Shown: positions 1-12,970, counted from the first letter of the stretch. The stretch: DNA of 64,000 nucleotides from Ceratodon purpureus (GCA_014871385.1 CM026426.1:91184893-91248892), one strand, 5' to 3'. The notes: generated from the letters alone by a model not told the origin. Made by a program: numbers and translations.

Positions 1-34
1 TCAGAAATCCAAACTAGGAACTTCAACGCTAGAT

Positions 35-372
35 GTCGTTTAGGTCGCCTCGACCTAAACGACTGGTATGTGGCAGTACATATGATATAGAATCAACGCT
101 TTAGGGTACTATGTGAAAATCTACAAGAAGAACTATAGGTGACCTGTTGGTATCCCGCACTCGTAAAGTACGAACTTTAACGCCAAATGCAGTTTAGGTC
201 GCCTCGACCTAAACTGCTGCCTATAATGTGGTACACATGATAAATAAGGAATGGACTGAAGCACTTAAGTAGTGTTCCCTCCAACAAAATATATGTAATT
301 TGCTAGTATTCAAAACATAAATACGCTAGAACTAATACGCTAGAACTCATTAGGTCGACTCGAGCTAAACAT
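35..372. repeat. Three family-B' hairpin palindromes
   Basis: Two 29-nt hairpins sit at 35-63 and 189-217. Each has a 13-bp stem and the 3-nt centre CCT; the inner arms are TTTAGGTCG and CGACCTAAA. The outer two stem pairs differ between the copies (GTC/GAC versus GCA/TGC) yet stay complementary. A third, imperfect copy lies at about 349-372 with centre ACT. They are a variant of the family-B hairpins at 59.6-63.4 kb, with AGG/CCT in place of AGC/GCT. They lie just past the 3' end of the DUF7869-like fragment at 502-1224. Confidence 0.85.
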
Positions 373-501
373 CTACCTTTGTCTAGAAAACATAATGTTG
401 GATGAAGGGACGAACGAAATTCAGTTCAGTTGTCTTCAAACAAATATAAGTGATCTGACTAAATTCAGAACTTCAAGACTACCAACTTGAAAGCTACATA
501 T

Positions 502-1224
502 TTATTCAGAATCCGGAGAAACAAATCTCTCCAAGGAGGCCTTTATAATGTCCATTTGTTTGAGTGGGATCTTCAGCGTTGGATCCTTGCCAAGCCCCCG
601 CTCGTTGACATTTTTTTTAACTTTGGATTTCCAAGCTGTTATGACTGCATCAGTACTCTGGCACGACTCGGGTACATCCTTGCCAACTGTCCAACGAAGT
701 CTCCCATCCACATCCCAGCCGGTATAGAATTTCAAAACATTTTCATCTCAGGAAATTGGACGGTAGAACTCTACTTGGATCGTGTTTGGGAGATCAGGGT
801 TCGAATTAGGGTCAATCAAGGCCCTTGCAAGCCAAAAAGGACCATCGTCTTCATCGCAGGGTCGTAATGCTAAGAAGTACCTTGCAAAAAGGTCTCGCGC
901 AACGCGGAATGACGGTCCTGGGCGATCTCGTTTGTGACCAACAAAGTGATCATCCTCTGCAAACTCCTCGCGCAAAGTTCCATCTTCCTGAAACTCGTCT
1001 TCGACGGAATGAGCGAGCCGAGTGGATGGCCAGAAACCATGCTCTAAGGTGGGGACTGCATCAAAGGGGATGGAAAGAGCCTCTTTAACAGGGGGCAAGC
1101 ATCCTCGAGGTGGGCCACTAGGAACCAAGGACCAAGGAAAATTGGGGTTATTGGTGATAAAAAAGGAATAATAAAATGGATTTTTTCTAGTGGTCCAGGA
1201 CTTAGGAAGCCAGGAAGTCTTCAA
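502..1224 (-). pseudogene. DUF7869-like protein, C-terminal fragment
   Basis: Minus-strand reading frame resembling the C-terminal tail of the DUF7869-like proteins at 23.6 and 50.5 kb. The shared pattern is FLALRPxDxDxxPxWLARA followed by VEFY, matching VLLRPSDPDIYPVWLGRA and IEFWEP in the 24.9-25.16 kb segment. An in-frame TGA (748-750) splits the frame; coding-like sequence continues in the same frame down to 502. I think this is the last exon of a transposon-associated gene whose upstream exons are replaced by the divergent RING gene or lost. The stop fits a CGA-to-TGA change. Family name is from memory; function unknown, probably a transposase-related protein. Confidence 0.6.
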
Positions 1225-2086
1225 GCTGTCTAGGCATGTCTAGGGTTTCAAGCTGTGCTTTGTTTTTTTGCTATCTCTCCTTTGCCGTAGCTCTCGCATC
1301 GGCTCTTTCCTTCTCTATCACAATTCTCTAACTTTTTGTTACGACTCTCAATGTTTGTAGCAACGACTCTAAGCAACTTCGATATTAGAGCCCCATCGAA
1401 CAGGTAACGTTTCACTATCTGTGCCATTCACAAAGTTGTGCATTCAAGCTTTGTTCGTTGTTTCATGTTCAATGGATTCCGTAACTTCTTTGCTTGTGTT
1501 GTTTGCGCTTTTCAGTACCCTGATTTGAGAGTCTTTGTTACGGTTTTTTGTTGGGTTCAAGTTCAGAACCCGTAACTCAAAACTTATCGAAAGCAGTGGT
1601 TCTTTTATTTGTCTTCATGACGATGCTTGCGACTTTCACTCTTTTCAACCCACTAGGTTATCGAATTTTTTCATTTGCTTAGACCTCCCAATTTCTATAC
1701 TGCCGATAGGGTTAGACTTCAAGGCAAATGGTTAGGCCTGGAATTCAGTGTGGATACATTATTCACGTCAATTTCAACATTGTGATCTCCGTTTCAAGAG
1801 CCTGGAAGGACTTGATTCCGCATGCTAAAGATCCCCTTGTAGTACATAAGAATTAGCATTGGTTTGTATCACATGCTGTCGTTGTTTTTTTTGGGAACTC
1901 TCACTGTCTAGAGATTTAGCAGTGTTTGTTTTCTTATTTCAAAGTGTAATGCGTGAAAACGCCTTATGCTTTTGTTGCAAACTTGCGGTTTAATTTAATT
2001 CCTCTTCCAAAAGGGATCCTACTTCTACTCCCTCAATTCGTGGGTAATAGGTGTCTAACTGCTTTCCCGTTCTTTATTCCTTGTAG
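1225..2086 (+). other. Probable promoter, leader exon and first intron
   Basis: No convincing coding frame. A pyrimidine-rich stretch (about 1290-1345) and a possible donor at 1402 (CAG then GTAACG) suggest a non-coding first exon joined to the acceptor TTCCTTGTAG at 2086. This would be the 5' leader of the RING gene that follows. It could equally serve the oppositely oriented gene as its upstream flank. Confidence 0.3.
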
Positions 2087-5000
2087 GTTGTTTATGACCT
2101 AGAGTTTTTTACAAAGCGGCAAGGCTTGCGTGGGGATGAACGCATTGTGAAGACACTTGACAATGTTGTCTCTGTAGAAGAAATCACGCAGTTCCTGGGC
2201 ACTCGGTTTGATAAAAATGGCTGGAAAATCTTACCTCCTCGCGTGATTGCAGAAACGCAACTCTGGATTTCTGACCTCTACCGTCGTGTGTTTCGGAAGG
2301 ACATTCGCTTTATGAATGAAACCATCTCCCTAGAATTTGCAAGGGGAGTCATTGCAGAGTCGAAGAAGATAAAGGTGAACTAGGCGGCCTACGCTGTTGC
2401 TGCAAGTTCCAAGCGGCGGAACTTAATATTGACTAGAAAAGCCAGGTCTCAGCAACTTGGTCTCCTCCAAAAGAGATTAGTCTCTAGACTCGTTCCTGAC
2501 GTGGTTTCAGGAGCCCTTGGGATAGGAATTCCCGGAGATGGAGTAGGTTTAGGTCCTGTGCTTTCCGAGCCCAACTCTGTTCTCACTTCCGATGCTTGTG
2601 TAGGACGAGGTTTAGGCTTTCGAGAACCTCCACCTATCCGGTCAATACCTTGTCCGTCAGTTCCTCGTGATAATCGACTTGGTCGTCCCGTAGGATTGAG
2701 GGCCAAAATGGAGTCTACATCTTCTACCAGACGACGGGTCAAGGTGGCTCCTACAGGGTTGCTATCTGTTTTGGATCAAAGTGTTACAACCGTAGCTATG
2801 GAGAAGAATATTTCAAGAGTGCACCAACTTTTAGTAGATACACAGAGTTCCTACTTGTTAGAGAAAGAACGCTTGAAGGTTCTGGAACGAGAAAGGGATG
2901 ACAAAGACTTAGAACTTCGATGTGCAAAGTTGATGCGTGATGATAGACAAAGTTTGTCAGACGAAGCGATGACCGAGGTAGATCAAGTGAGGGTGGCATT
3001 AGAAGACTCTTCTAATTATGTCGACCAATGGACGAATTGTTTAGGGAGTGAACATGTAGTCCAGTCTTTGGCTTGTGGCGTAGGGGAAACTGAGGAGGAT
3101 TTGCAAGTTCGGGTTGCAGACTTACAACAACAACTTCTTTGTGAGGAGAGAAATAGTAGGCAAACACGGTTGAAGTTAGAAGCTACGGTTGCCAACTATG
3201 AGAGGTGTCACGAGGGGATGCAAGTTTTCAAGAAGCGATTTGATTCTTTACTTTAGAGTCAGAGTTGTACGGAGAAATTCATAGCCACTGTATCTGAGTA
3301 TCTTGCTAGGCTAAAGGCAGGTGTTCTGGACAGTTTTAGGCCGACACCTATAGTAAGGGTGAAAGATTATGAAAAGACTAACATCGTATATGTTGAAAAC
3401 TGCCCTCTGTGTGGGGAGCATTTCCACTGCAATGATATTGTTGTTGCATCTTGTGGTCACTGCTATCATCCTTTTTGCATCAGTTCCCTGTGCTCTAAGT
3501 CGAGGATTTGCATAGCTGACTTCTGCCAGGAGGAGTTCAATGTGCAGTGGAGGTTGTCATTTGGATTTCAGGAACCACCGAAGGCCCCTGCTTCAACCGA
3601 CGCTGCAATAGGGAGTCCACATTTTGCTGTTATGTCTGGTGAGTCCCAAAACCTTCAAGGACTAATAGATGTTTAATTATTTTTATTGTTATCCTTCTTG
3701 GATTTCCTTTTTTTAATTACTGTAATTTGCTTATTACAATGTCGTGTTCCAGGGCATTGGCCAACTTAGGAATGAAACTTAGCTATGATTGCTTAGGAAG
3801 GAACTAGAAGGGCTTTTGTTACAGTGTTTTCCTATGCTATTGTTGAATTCCCTGGATGTTCCTAGTTCCTTTGTTATCATTTCCAGCAATAATATTTCGT
3901 ACTACGTTAGATCTCATTTCCTACTATCCATGGAAACGATGGTCTCAGTGATTGGAATTCAAGGATGCTGTTCCTTTCCAGTTCCTATGTGTTTCCACCT
4001 TAAACAAGATTCCTTCCTACATGTATTATTATATGAATAATTTCTTGGTACAAAACACGTATTTCCTAGAGAAGTAGTCTATTTCCTGAATTTCATTTTG
4101 GTTTCAAGGAACTTCGTTTGTGTTCGGAACATATGTTGTCTACGAAATTCCTGTCTCATACTGTTCTTAGAGTCCTTCCTGTGCAAAGTATTCGTAGAAA
4201 TTGTCAGGAGTGATGTTCCTAGAGTCATTTTTCCTTTCGGTAAATGATCATTACTTGGAACAGTACATTATTTCCTATTGTTTAATGAGTACTAATAGGA
4301 CCCCTGACATAAAATCAACTGTCGTTGGGTTATTTGTATTCTTCCACGCGAGGTTCTGAGGTGGTTATATTTTAATTTCCTCTTAAACAAATGTGCAATC
4401 AGCGGACTCTGATTCTCCAAGGGGAACACCTATGGACATACAATCGGCTTCGCCCGCTCAGCAAAAGCATGCTACTAAAGGAGATTGGGAAGAGTTAGGA
4501 AAAAAGCCCAATGCAACTGTTTTGCCAATCAATTCCCAAAACTCTGAAGACGCCGGCACTTGCATTATTTGCCAAGAAGCTCACCATGTCATGTTTTCCC
4601 TTGAGGTATTGCGTTTTACTTTTTAGTGGTTTGGGGAATGTAACGAGTTGCCTTACCGTTCTATTTAAATAGATGTTATCGTCAATTACTTCAGATCCTG
4701 ATCTGACCATGATTACAATTATCTACTTCTACCTTCCTCTAACTACTATTTCCTGTTTCGTAACAGCCTTGTGGACATAGCGGGATTTGCAAGAGGTGTT
4801 CGAATGAGATACTTGTCTGCCCGGTCTGCTCAACAACTGTGGAGGGATCTAAAGATACCTACTTGATGTCTGCTTTGAAACCTTTGGCATTAGGGTCGGC
4901 ATTCAATTCTAGTGTTGAACCTGATGTAGAGGCTACTCCCAGTAGGTCTAACAGTACTAGGCGGAAGAGTAATGCAAGCATGGAGATTTTTGGAGGGAGA

Positions 5001-5638
5001 GAGCCAGAATTGGAGTCTGGCTCTGGAGAATCATCTGATGACGAGGAGGCCTTATTGATGACGCCATCAGCGTTTGTTTTAAACAAACCCAGACGCTTAT
5101 CCGCGGGTACTGCAAGTCAAAGGAATGACGATGGACAGAGGTGTAGTAGCAGTGACGACACCACCGATGGTGACGTTCCTGTGGAGATTTGTGGACAGGT
5201 GGTAGATGGTACTACGGCTGATCCTTCAACCGTGGACGACATGGATCGCAATGCAAGTACTAAGGTCGAGGAAGAGAGGTTAGAAGAGACACCGTCAAGT
5301 AATTTGATTACTGCTGTAGAGAGGGAAGAAGTACAGGTAATACACTCAGCAGAGGACATAGAGAGAGAGAGCTTAATTTCCTCTAAAAATCTAGACGATA
5401 GCAACTTCGGTAGTCAAACAAGAACGTTGTCAAAGAGACGTAATCCTACCGAGGCCAATAATGGTCCAAAACAAATCTTGAGGAAAGATGGGAAGATGGA
5501 TGTGTTGGTTCCATCTCAGAAGAAAGAGGTGCTGCGATTACTTGCGGACCAGCAAGCGAATTCCGTCACTAGAGAATTGGGGGCCTTGAAGAAGCAAGCG
5601 AAGCAGTTCCCGAAAGTGATTCACACAACATTTGTTAG
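2087..5638 (+). pseudogene. RING-type zinc finger protein, three or more exons
   Basis: Three exons join in phase: 2087-3638, 4403-4605 and 4767-5638. The donor at 3639 (GTGAGT, phase 1) matches the acceptor CAATCAG with two leftover bases; the donor at 4606 and acceptor at 4766 are both phase 0. Exon 1 encodes an unknown N-terminal region, a charged segment likely to be a coiled coil, then a zinc cluster with CPLCGEHF, SCGHCYHPFC and a further cysteine pair. Exons 2-3 encode a split RING: CIICQE, then PCGHSGICKRC and CPVC, followed by an acidic, serine-rich tail. Such proteins are usually E3 ubiquitin ligases. Two in-frame TAG codons (2381-2383, 3254-3256) interrupt exon 1 without frameshifts. 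The gene continues past a phase-2 donor at 5639. Confidence 0.6.
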
Positions 5639-6920
5639 GTGAGTAATATGTAGAGTGGGACACTTGTATCAACTTACGTGTACTATTCTTTTCTTGTGGT
5701 TAGTTAGACCAAATAACGATTATAGGATTTCATGTCCTCTTTGATAGAGTAGAAAAACCAGAATATGTGCTGCGTTCCTAGAGCCTTGTCAATGCTTGCT
5801 TATTACAGCAATTGTACCCTTACCCCATGAAGGAAGGACGTAGGAGTTGCATGTGAATAAATGGTGTTCTTTCATTGTAGCGTTTTTGTGCAAGTTTCTG
5901 GAATGTATCTTCAAACGCCTGTACAGTGGTTCATATACAATTTGAGTGCAACTTCCACTGATATAAGATTCAGCTGCATTTCTACGGTGTTGTAAACAAT
6001 TTGCTCAATTGAATTTAGTTAATCTCAGAACAAATCTGTGCTTGTTCATATGTTCATATTTTACTGTTCCATATCCCTACCATAGAATATGTTATTGAGC
6101 ACAGAATTCGGTTGTGCATGTGGTTGTCCTCATAAATGAAGGAAGTTTTGTTGAATCTTACATTTGGTCTCCTGAAGATATTCTAAGCTTTGGAAAATTT
6201 TAAGTCACACCACATCAAGGGGTAGTCAGCACACAATTCATTTCAAATGGCTTCCCACTAAGTCAGTCAATTCAATTTAGAATTATCACGACACTTGCTT
6301 CAGTCTTACATATTAGTAGATACTCATGTTATGTGTAAGGCTGTGTGTATGTAACTGTACCGTAAAATATACTTGTATAGTTCTTGCACCACATTTTAGA
6401 GCAAATTTTAAAGACCTCATTTCTTTCTGTTCATCATTCTGAAATCAGCTACTTCAATCTCAAATAATTGTATGCAGTATTGCTTACAGAAATCACCCAA
6501 TTCTAATACACTGTTAATGCTAATGCAATTGGTGAACATAACATAAACATCCACACATCAAACAGTTCGTCACACTTAAAACTGTAGAACTGTAGAACAA
6601 GTTTATGAACCTTAAAGCTTTCAAAATAAGCGTCTGGAGTTGAACTACAAAAGGTTTAAACTGTTTACCGTGCACTGGTCTAGTAGTTCATATAATAGAA
6701 ATGAAAATAAGGGCATACAATAGAGCTGTAAGAAACTGTATCTCTGTTGTGGTTGGAGAGAACTGTATAGACATGAGTGCTATATACACCGTACGATATG
6801 TATACACACACTATACTCCGAATGTTTACAAAAATTTAAAATAGTAATGACATTAAAGAAAAAACTATGAACCCGTGACTCAAACCCACGGTTCACCTCT
6901 TCAATGCGTCCAACTTAGAA
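5639..6920. other. Non-coding, AT-rich intergenic or intronic sequence
   Basis: No sustained coding frame on either strand. It may be an intron of the RING gene followed by intergenic DNA. At about 6870-6920, minus strand, a stretch with GGGTTTGAGTC loosely resembles a tRNA B box, but I could not build a cloverleaf. Confidence 0.4.
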
Positions 6921-9900
6921 CCAATCCAACCCCCAAATACTCTCGGTTCCTACCCCTGTTGTTGACTGAAGTTCATCTTCAACATCACGGCAAATCTGCA
7001 GAAAATAATGCAACCAAGTCAAATAATAATGAATTAAGAAAACTAGTATGATTCAGGCTAGAAATTATAGCATGTGTTATAAAAGAATTTGTGACAGGAA
7101 CTATACATACCTGATCTGTTGTTGTAAATGAAATGTTTCTCCAGTACCTTGTGAGCCTTACGCCCTTCTGTGATATTATCACATACACTTTGCTGTGTGG
7201 ATAAAGCGTCCTTTTCTTCCTTTGTAGCAACCTCCAGCTTTTCTTCTGCGCATTTCAAGGCTGTCTGAACGTAACGAACTTCACCTTGACTCACATCATC
7301 ATTGTTGTCGTGAAGAGCTTGTTTTGCTTGTAGCAGTTCCGTGAACAGGGCTGCCTTGGTGGACACCGCAAACGATCTTCTCTGTTTGGCACTGGCGTAC
7401 GCAACCTGAAGCTTGGCTTTCTGAACCTCGAGGTTGGAGAGAAAATCTTCAAACATATTCGGAATGTCACGTGAAAAACGCATCAAAGCACCCATAACTT
7501 CTCGTGGATAGGATGCTTGAACTGGAATCAAACCTGAATTGACGGGACTGCGTAGAAACAGAATTCAATCAATCATTACTAGATAAGAAGTAAATGAGTA
7601 AACAAAATTCAAAACGATAATTCAAGAAGTGACAACCACAATAAAATACAAATAGAATGTAAAATATTATAATAAACTATTTTTCTCACCCGGCAAAATT
7701 GGGCTCACTTGGCTTCGCTGGTGGCTCTACCATACTGTTGGGGGGTGTTTGGACCTGTGAAAGGGTCGTGGGAGTAGATATGGTCCCAACATCAATACCC
7801 GAAGCTCCTTAAGTCTGGCCCGACCTTGGAATCTTCGGTGCTTCCACATAAACCGCTGTCTTCCGAAGACGTTTTTGCTTCTTCTCTGAAATTTCGCTGT
7901 TGTCGGCATAGCTGTCTAAGCACGATTACTCTTTGAGCTTTAGTTTACGCGTGGAACGAGTCTCAGGTCTTGGCGTGTGAAGAACCTACCAAGATAAAAA
8001 GAGCATAGTCAGAATCAGTTACTATCCAATTTTTCTAAGTTGAAACAACCTTCGAAAACAAGTTGTTACAGTTAGCAAAATTTTACAAAGACATTAACTT
8101 CAGTAAGTATGAAACAGTTGATAGTGAGAAAGAGCACCTGATCAGGGGACAGTAGTGACCTTTGAATTGGTCGAGAGCCAGGAGTATTAGGAAAGTGATA
8201 GTTCGTGCCAACAGGTACACCTGTCGTGATGTCGATGGTCACACTAGGGTGAGCCCAAGCCCACAGAGGATGCACTTGCTTCACTCCACGTGTGCGGCTG
8301 AATCGGTTGATGGTGCAAACAGCCAACTCGGCCCAATCCACCTCCTCTCCGGTCTTGTACTCGTAGATCAGGCTTTGAGCAAAACTTAGACCAAAGTCAT
8401 TGTTTGGTGGTTTCTCTACCTGATGAACTCGAACCCAGATCCACTGTAGTCATTCGTTGAAGAACAAGCAGTAAGTATTGACTCTGTAGCCGTTGTTAGA
8501 ACACTCTCCCCCGTATAGAAACATCTGGCGGCATTCTTTCTTGCTGACGTGCTCCTCAGTAAGAGTTCCACCCGGGATGAGTCCAGTGTCATTCAGTTTA
8601 CAGACGTGCTTGAACCATCCTTTCTCTAGATAATAAAACGTCTCCATGGTGATGTTTTGGTGCACCTGAGAAATTAAACATCAACTTCTAAGCAACAGAA
8701 ACATAACCAATCACAAAAGAGAAATAATACGTAGATTCTACTAGACCAGGGAACTTCGAGGAACAAAGTAGAACAGTAACAATCAACTAACCTGGGAAAC
8801 AAGAAAATTGAAGTCTGGAACCAGTCCTGAGAAAATACACAGGAACAAGGACGATAAAATTATTATGGAAAGTTTAAAAAGAGTAAAAGGAACCAATATA
8901 TGGATCAAGTAAAAAGTAGTAGCATCAAATAGGAACCAGGAAATGGAACAAGTGGAAAACAATCCATAAATTGGAACCAGGACCGAAGAGCACTGCCAGG
9001 AATCTAAAGACACTTGGTAGGAAACAAGCAACTCTATAATCTCATAGGAAACAGGACGTCGGCTAGGAAATAGTACTATAGAGAAGATCAGGAATGTGGG
9101 AAATGAAGAATGGAAACCGACAATGGGAAAAAAGAGGAGAGTACTGAAGCCCGGAACTTGACAGGAATCCCAAGGACTAGATGCTACAAACATTTTTGAG
9201 CATGGACAGATGGGAAAGACAAAAGTACTTGTACTCCTGGTACGCTTTGTGTTATAGAATGGCGTCCTAGAACATACTAGCCCACGTTTACAGTGAACTC
9301 CGAAATATACAGAGTTCCGGGAACAGCAGACACCCCTAGGAAACCACACTTGTAATGAGGACGCATAGGTCTCACCTTTCTAGGACTCCGGAGTTTTGAA
9401 CCGCCATGGGAGGGATCTCCCAACAGTGCGACTACTTCTTCTGCCGACTCCTATGTCAATAGGAAAGTAGAGAGGTTAGCGACAGCAATTGCAGCATGAA
9501 GAGAAAAAAACTGAAGAATTGTGGGAAGCTCTAAGGAGGACTGGATCCTCGCAATTAGAAAATAACAACAAAAGCGAGTAATGTACATACAATGATCATT
9601 CACTATCTGAGCAAACTGAAGTATCACGACTTGAAACTAGTACAAATACATAATCTTCACCTCCAACCAACCTGGAAATTTAGGATCGCAATAGAAGAAA
9701 TATCCAGACCTTCGAAGCGCTTCCCAAAATACACCCTCGTCTGTGTAATGAGAAAACAGAGCAGACATAGCTTTTAAACTTTGACGCAATGGAAAACGCA
9801 ACCCTGAACTCCATAGCCTAGTTGTCTTGAACTTATTACAGCAGTAATAGATAACCCTAAATACTAAGGTGTCCCTTCTAACCCCAACTCTCAGACCCAA

Positions 9901-10386
9901 ACACACATGGCACACTTAACTATCATTCAATCCAGGAACACAACGACCTAGACTTAAGCATCATATCAACAATTGAACTGAACTACAAGTCTAGGGTTTC
10001 TAGGGTAGGCTAATAGTGCCCATCATTCACCTCCGGGACAGCAGACAAAGGATTTCCAATCGATAATGGAGATGTGATAGAGCAGAAGTTGCGCATTAGC
10101 AGCCATGTCTGGAAAATACAACTCCTCTTCCACCAGAGCAGTCACGTCTTCACCCAAATCAATCATCACACCTCTCTCATCCTGCAATAAATTTCAACCC
10201 CCGAATCATCATCCAAACTCACTTCCTATCATATGATCAATTGAAATGATTCGAACTTAGAAAAAACAAACTTGGCAAAACACATAACACACTCACCCGA
10301 CTCTGGTCTTCCACTGTCTTTGCGTGAATAGAAGAGGGACCTCCATAGCCTGCAACAGAGACCGACAACGCTTTCGCGACTTCCAT
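6921..10386 (-). pseudogene. Multi-exon gene of unknown function
   Basis: Exons read on the minus strand: 10386-10297 (starts with ATG, 30 codons), 10181-10031, 9450-9376, 8665-8138, 7985-7690, 7547-7111, and possibly a last one at 7001-6921. Phases match between exons 1-2, 2-3, 4-5 and 5-6; exon 3 to 4 does not match, so an exon may be missing. The protein has no domain I recognise. Exon 6 is charged and probably forms a coiled coil. Stops in frame: TAG 9380-9382, TGA 8450-8452, TAA 7926-7928 and 7809-7811; all are one C-to-T step from Gln or Arg codons. No frameshift is needed within the exons. Probably cargo of a mobile element together with the neighbouring RING and DUF7869-like genes. 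Confidence 0.5.
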
Positions 10387-10800
10387 GCTTTTCTGTGTCT
10401 ACTAAACCTTGCACAGTAGATAGAGAAATCACGAGCATGGAAACTGCAATTCGCTAGAACGGCTCCCTAACTCGCAGCATCATTCTAACAAGGAACGCTT
10501 AACCGAATACAACGAAACCCTAGGCGACCCCATTGAAGTGTAACACAACTCCTACAAATGAGAAAGAAACTCCAAAGAAACCCCAAGAGACCCAAAGGAA
10601 GTAAACCACACTAAACCTGGATACCGCAAACTCTTGGAGTATTATTCACCTCAACTGGCCACGACGTCTCGATAATCCACCTAGGAAGAAGTCAATATGG
10701 CGGGAGATACAGCTGTCGAAGCTCTTTAGGCGGGAAGTACAGGTGTCTCAATACAGATGGCGGGAAGAATACGAAGGAAGGTTTCTAGAGCGGGAAAAAC
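10387..10800 (-). promoter_or_regulatory. Promoter region with evenly spaced E2F-like sites
   Basis: Upstream of the ATG at 10386. Four copies of GGCGGGA or GCGGGAAAAA lie at about 10699, 10729, 10759 and 10790, spaced 30-31 bp, followed by a GGCGG motif near 10806. The reverse complement (TTTCCCGC) is the core that plant E2F/DP factors bind, so S-phase expression is plausible. The regular spacing, about three helical turns, is seen directly; binding is inference. Confidence 0.45.
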
Positions 10801-10819
10801 ACGTGGCGGTTTTTAATGG

Positions 10820-11955
10820 TATTATACTCAAATATAATGGAATAATATTCGAATACATACAAAATAAATCCGGATCAATTAGAATGAGTAACAAATAGAA
10901 TACTTCTTCAATAAAAAATATATGGGGAACATAAAATTAGGTGTTGAAGGATGACATTAAAGTACCTAATAAAATAAAAAAATAAAAATAATACACTAGT
11001 TATGAAACGGAAAATTATCTAAAATAGTATTTTAATGGATAATATAACCAACAATAGGTTGTCACGGATGACAATCTTTTCATTACAGTTTAAAAAAATA
11101 AAAAATAAAAAAGTACAATTAATACATGGGTTATCAAACGGAACATTCTCCCAATTAACACTTTATGCGGTAATATAACCAACAATAGAGTGTCACGGAT
11201 GACAATCCTTTCATTCAAGTACAAAAAGTAAAAATAAAAAAATTTGAATATGAAGAAAAAAATAAGAATATAAAGAGGATTGGTTAAGAAAGTAAATGTT
11301 ATTTAAAACAGTCTTTTACGGGATAATATAACCAACACTGGCCCGAAGGATGACATTAAAGTACCAAAAAAAGGAAGTAAAGATAAAGAAGAATTAGTAT
11401 TTTGGTTATGAAATATTATATTCCCTCAAATAGTACTTTATAGGGTAATATAACCATTAATAGGGTGTCAAGGATGGAACTTTTTTTAATAACTTAACCA
11501 ATCAAACAATTAAAAATTAAGTAATTAGTAGATTGGTTATGAAACGGAATATTCTTTCCATTAGTACTTTACAGGGTAATATACCCAACAATAGGGTGTC
11601 ACGGATGACACCTCTTTTTGGTCAAGTACAAAAATATAAATAAATAAATGAAGGAAAAAAATTAAATAATAATGATTGGTTAAATTTGTGAATAAAATAC
11701 AAAAATAAAAAACATGTCAGAATTAGCTTACCTATCATAATAGGATATAATGTTTCAAAAAGAATATTTTTTTAAATAATACTATAGGTGGATAATAGAT
11801 AAAGAATATAGAGTGCCAATGATGACATCACATTCCTCAAGGAATTAAGAAAAATAAACAATGATGACATCATACTTAAGACATCATTCTCCCCATAGTA
11901 TTTAAAAAGACTAAAAAAGGAAAATACATGAGGTAATTTGATTGGATATGAAGAA
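10820..11955. repeat. AT-rich degenerate tandem array, left part
   Basis: Diverged units about 115-150 bp long, recognisable by TAATATAACCAACAATAGGG followed by TGTCACGGATGACA near 11040, 11170, 11321, 11430 and 11575, changing towards a variant with GTGGATAATAG, CCAATGATGACATCA and TTTGATTGGATAT near 11950. The same variant resumes at 42.8 kb in the same orientation, so the array was probably split by the element between them. No coding frame. Confidence 0.75.
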
Positions 11956-11982
11956 ATGCCACATTTAAGTAAATCCGGACTT
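11956..11982 (+). repeat. Left terminal inverted repeat
   Basis: 27 bp, perfectly complementary to 42761-42787. A diverged third copy (CACATTTCAGTAAATCCGG...) lies at 54421. Left flank ends GGATATGAAGAA. Confidence 0.8.
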
Positions 11983-12033
11983 AAAGGTAAAAACCAGACC
12001 TCGAGTACACTTTTTGCATGATTATAAGACCGT

Positions 12034-12966
12034 GGGATCACACCATGATGTCGTGGGCAGTATCACAAAAATGCACTATTTACTGGTTTTCAGCCGAAGT
12101 TTAGACAATGTTGCACAAATTGAGCTTAATATATATTTATTGACAAGGTTATGTTTGTATACAGACGATGCAGTGGGATCCTACGATCCACCATCACTAC
12201 GTAGCACTCTTTCAATGTGCCACCTCTCAATCAGTCTACGCTTAAACTTTCCATCCTTCTGATTTCTACGCAAGTACTCCTTTACCGAGGCGGAATACTT
12301 TAGCGGCAGAATGAACGGAAGCAACGCTGTTGCTACGTCAGGAATTACGTTTGCTGCATTGGGTAACGTCATTTCACCACTCCACGGAGTTGGAAAGTAG
12401 CACGCCAGGTCTCCATTGAAAACATGCCTCATTGGCTGGTCATCAACCATCAGAATTTTGTCTGGACGACAGAAGTGCTTCGTCTTCTTGTCCGTTACGA
12501 GTCTGGATAGCTCCTTGTCGCAAAAAGGATACAAATGCGGCCTGGAACACTTGTTTCGTCCATAACAGAAGAGCAACCTCAATCTAATCTCATTGGGTAG
12601 GAGATATCGAATAACCTTACTTAGTCTTGCAGGGGCCATGGGGGACCATATTCCAACTTTGAAGTTGTTGAGAAGTATCTTGAAGAATTCCAGAAGACCG
12701 GGACGAGCCATAATGTTCCTCGGATTGAAGCAACGGGGGGTGCACTTGATATATTGCTCAAAACAAAGCAATCCGTTAACAGATAGCACTATAACCTTCC
12801 TCGAAACGTCTCGTCGCTGTGAACATAAAGCACCGCCAGATATTATAACCAACATAATGGATCATAGGATCCTACGATTCCGAAATAAAAACAATGATCG
12901 CAAAAGCATGGAAACCATAATCGGATGCGCTATTTTATCCATGGGCATCGCTGGATCCTACGATGT
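12034..12966. repeat. Degenerate family-A palindromes, left end
   Basis: Partial copies of GGATCCTACGATC near 12034, 12175, 12866 and 12953, each with one damaged arm. They flank the HAD gene at 12181-12855, suggesting the same intron or flank placement as the intact arrays further right. Confidence 0.6.
12181..12855 (-). CDS. FCP1/SCP-like HAD domain protein, probable pseudoenzyme
   Basis: 225-codon minus-strand exon with the layout of FCP1-type HAD phosphatases. It has a motif I strand with VIVLSVNGLL where the family has DxDGT, a region with ARPGLLEFF and VGIWSPM (motif II position), and ILMVDDQPM before FPTPWSGE (motif III/IV). The two catalytic aspartates of motif I are Ser and Asn, so hydrolase activity is unlikely. 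A related exon sits at 13470-14130, and both lie downstream of the ParB-like gene on the same strand. It could be a separate gene or a late exon of the same transcript; degenerate family-A palindromes occupy the gap. Start at 12855 is uncertain because an upstream splice acceptor is possible. Confidence 0.6.
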   Translation of the reverse strand: MLVIISGGALCSQRRDVSRKVIVLSVNGLLCFEQYIKCTPRCFNPRNIMARPGLLEFFKILLNNFKVGIWSPMAPARLSKVIRYLLPNEIRLRLLFCYGRNKCSRPHLYPFCDKELSRLVTDKKTKHFCRPDKILMVDDQPMRHVFNGDLACYFPTPWSGEMTLPNAANVIPDVATALLPFILPLKYSASVKEYLRRNQKDGKFKRRLIERWHIERVLRSDGGS

Positions 12967-12970
12967 GGAA

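Noticed and set aside
6870..6925. tRNA gene
   Set aside because: Only a weak B-box-like stretch; no cloverleaf could be drawn.
8783..9349. 188-codon minus-strand frame
   Set aside because: Hydrophobic, Phe/Ser-rich translation of an intron-like stretch of the multi-exon gene; no splice-phase support and no similarity to other proteins here.
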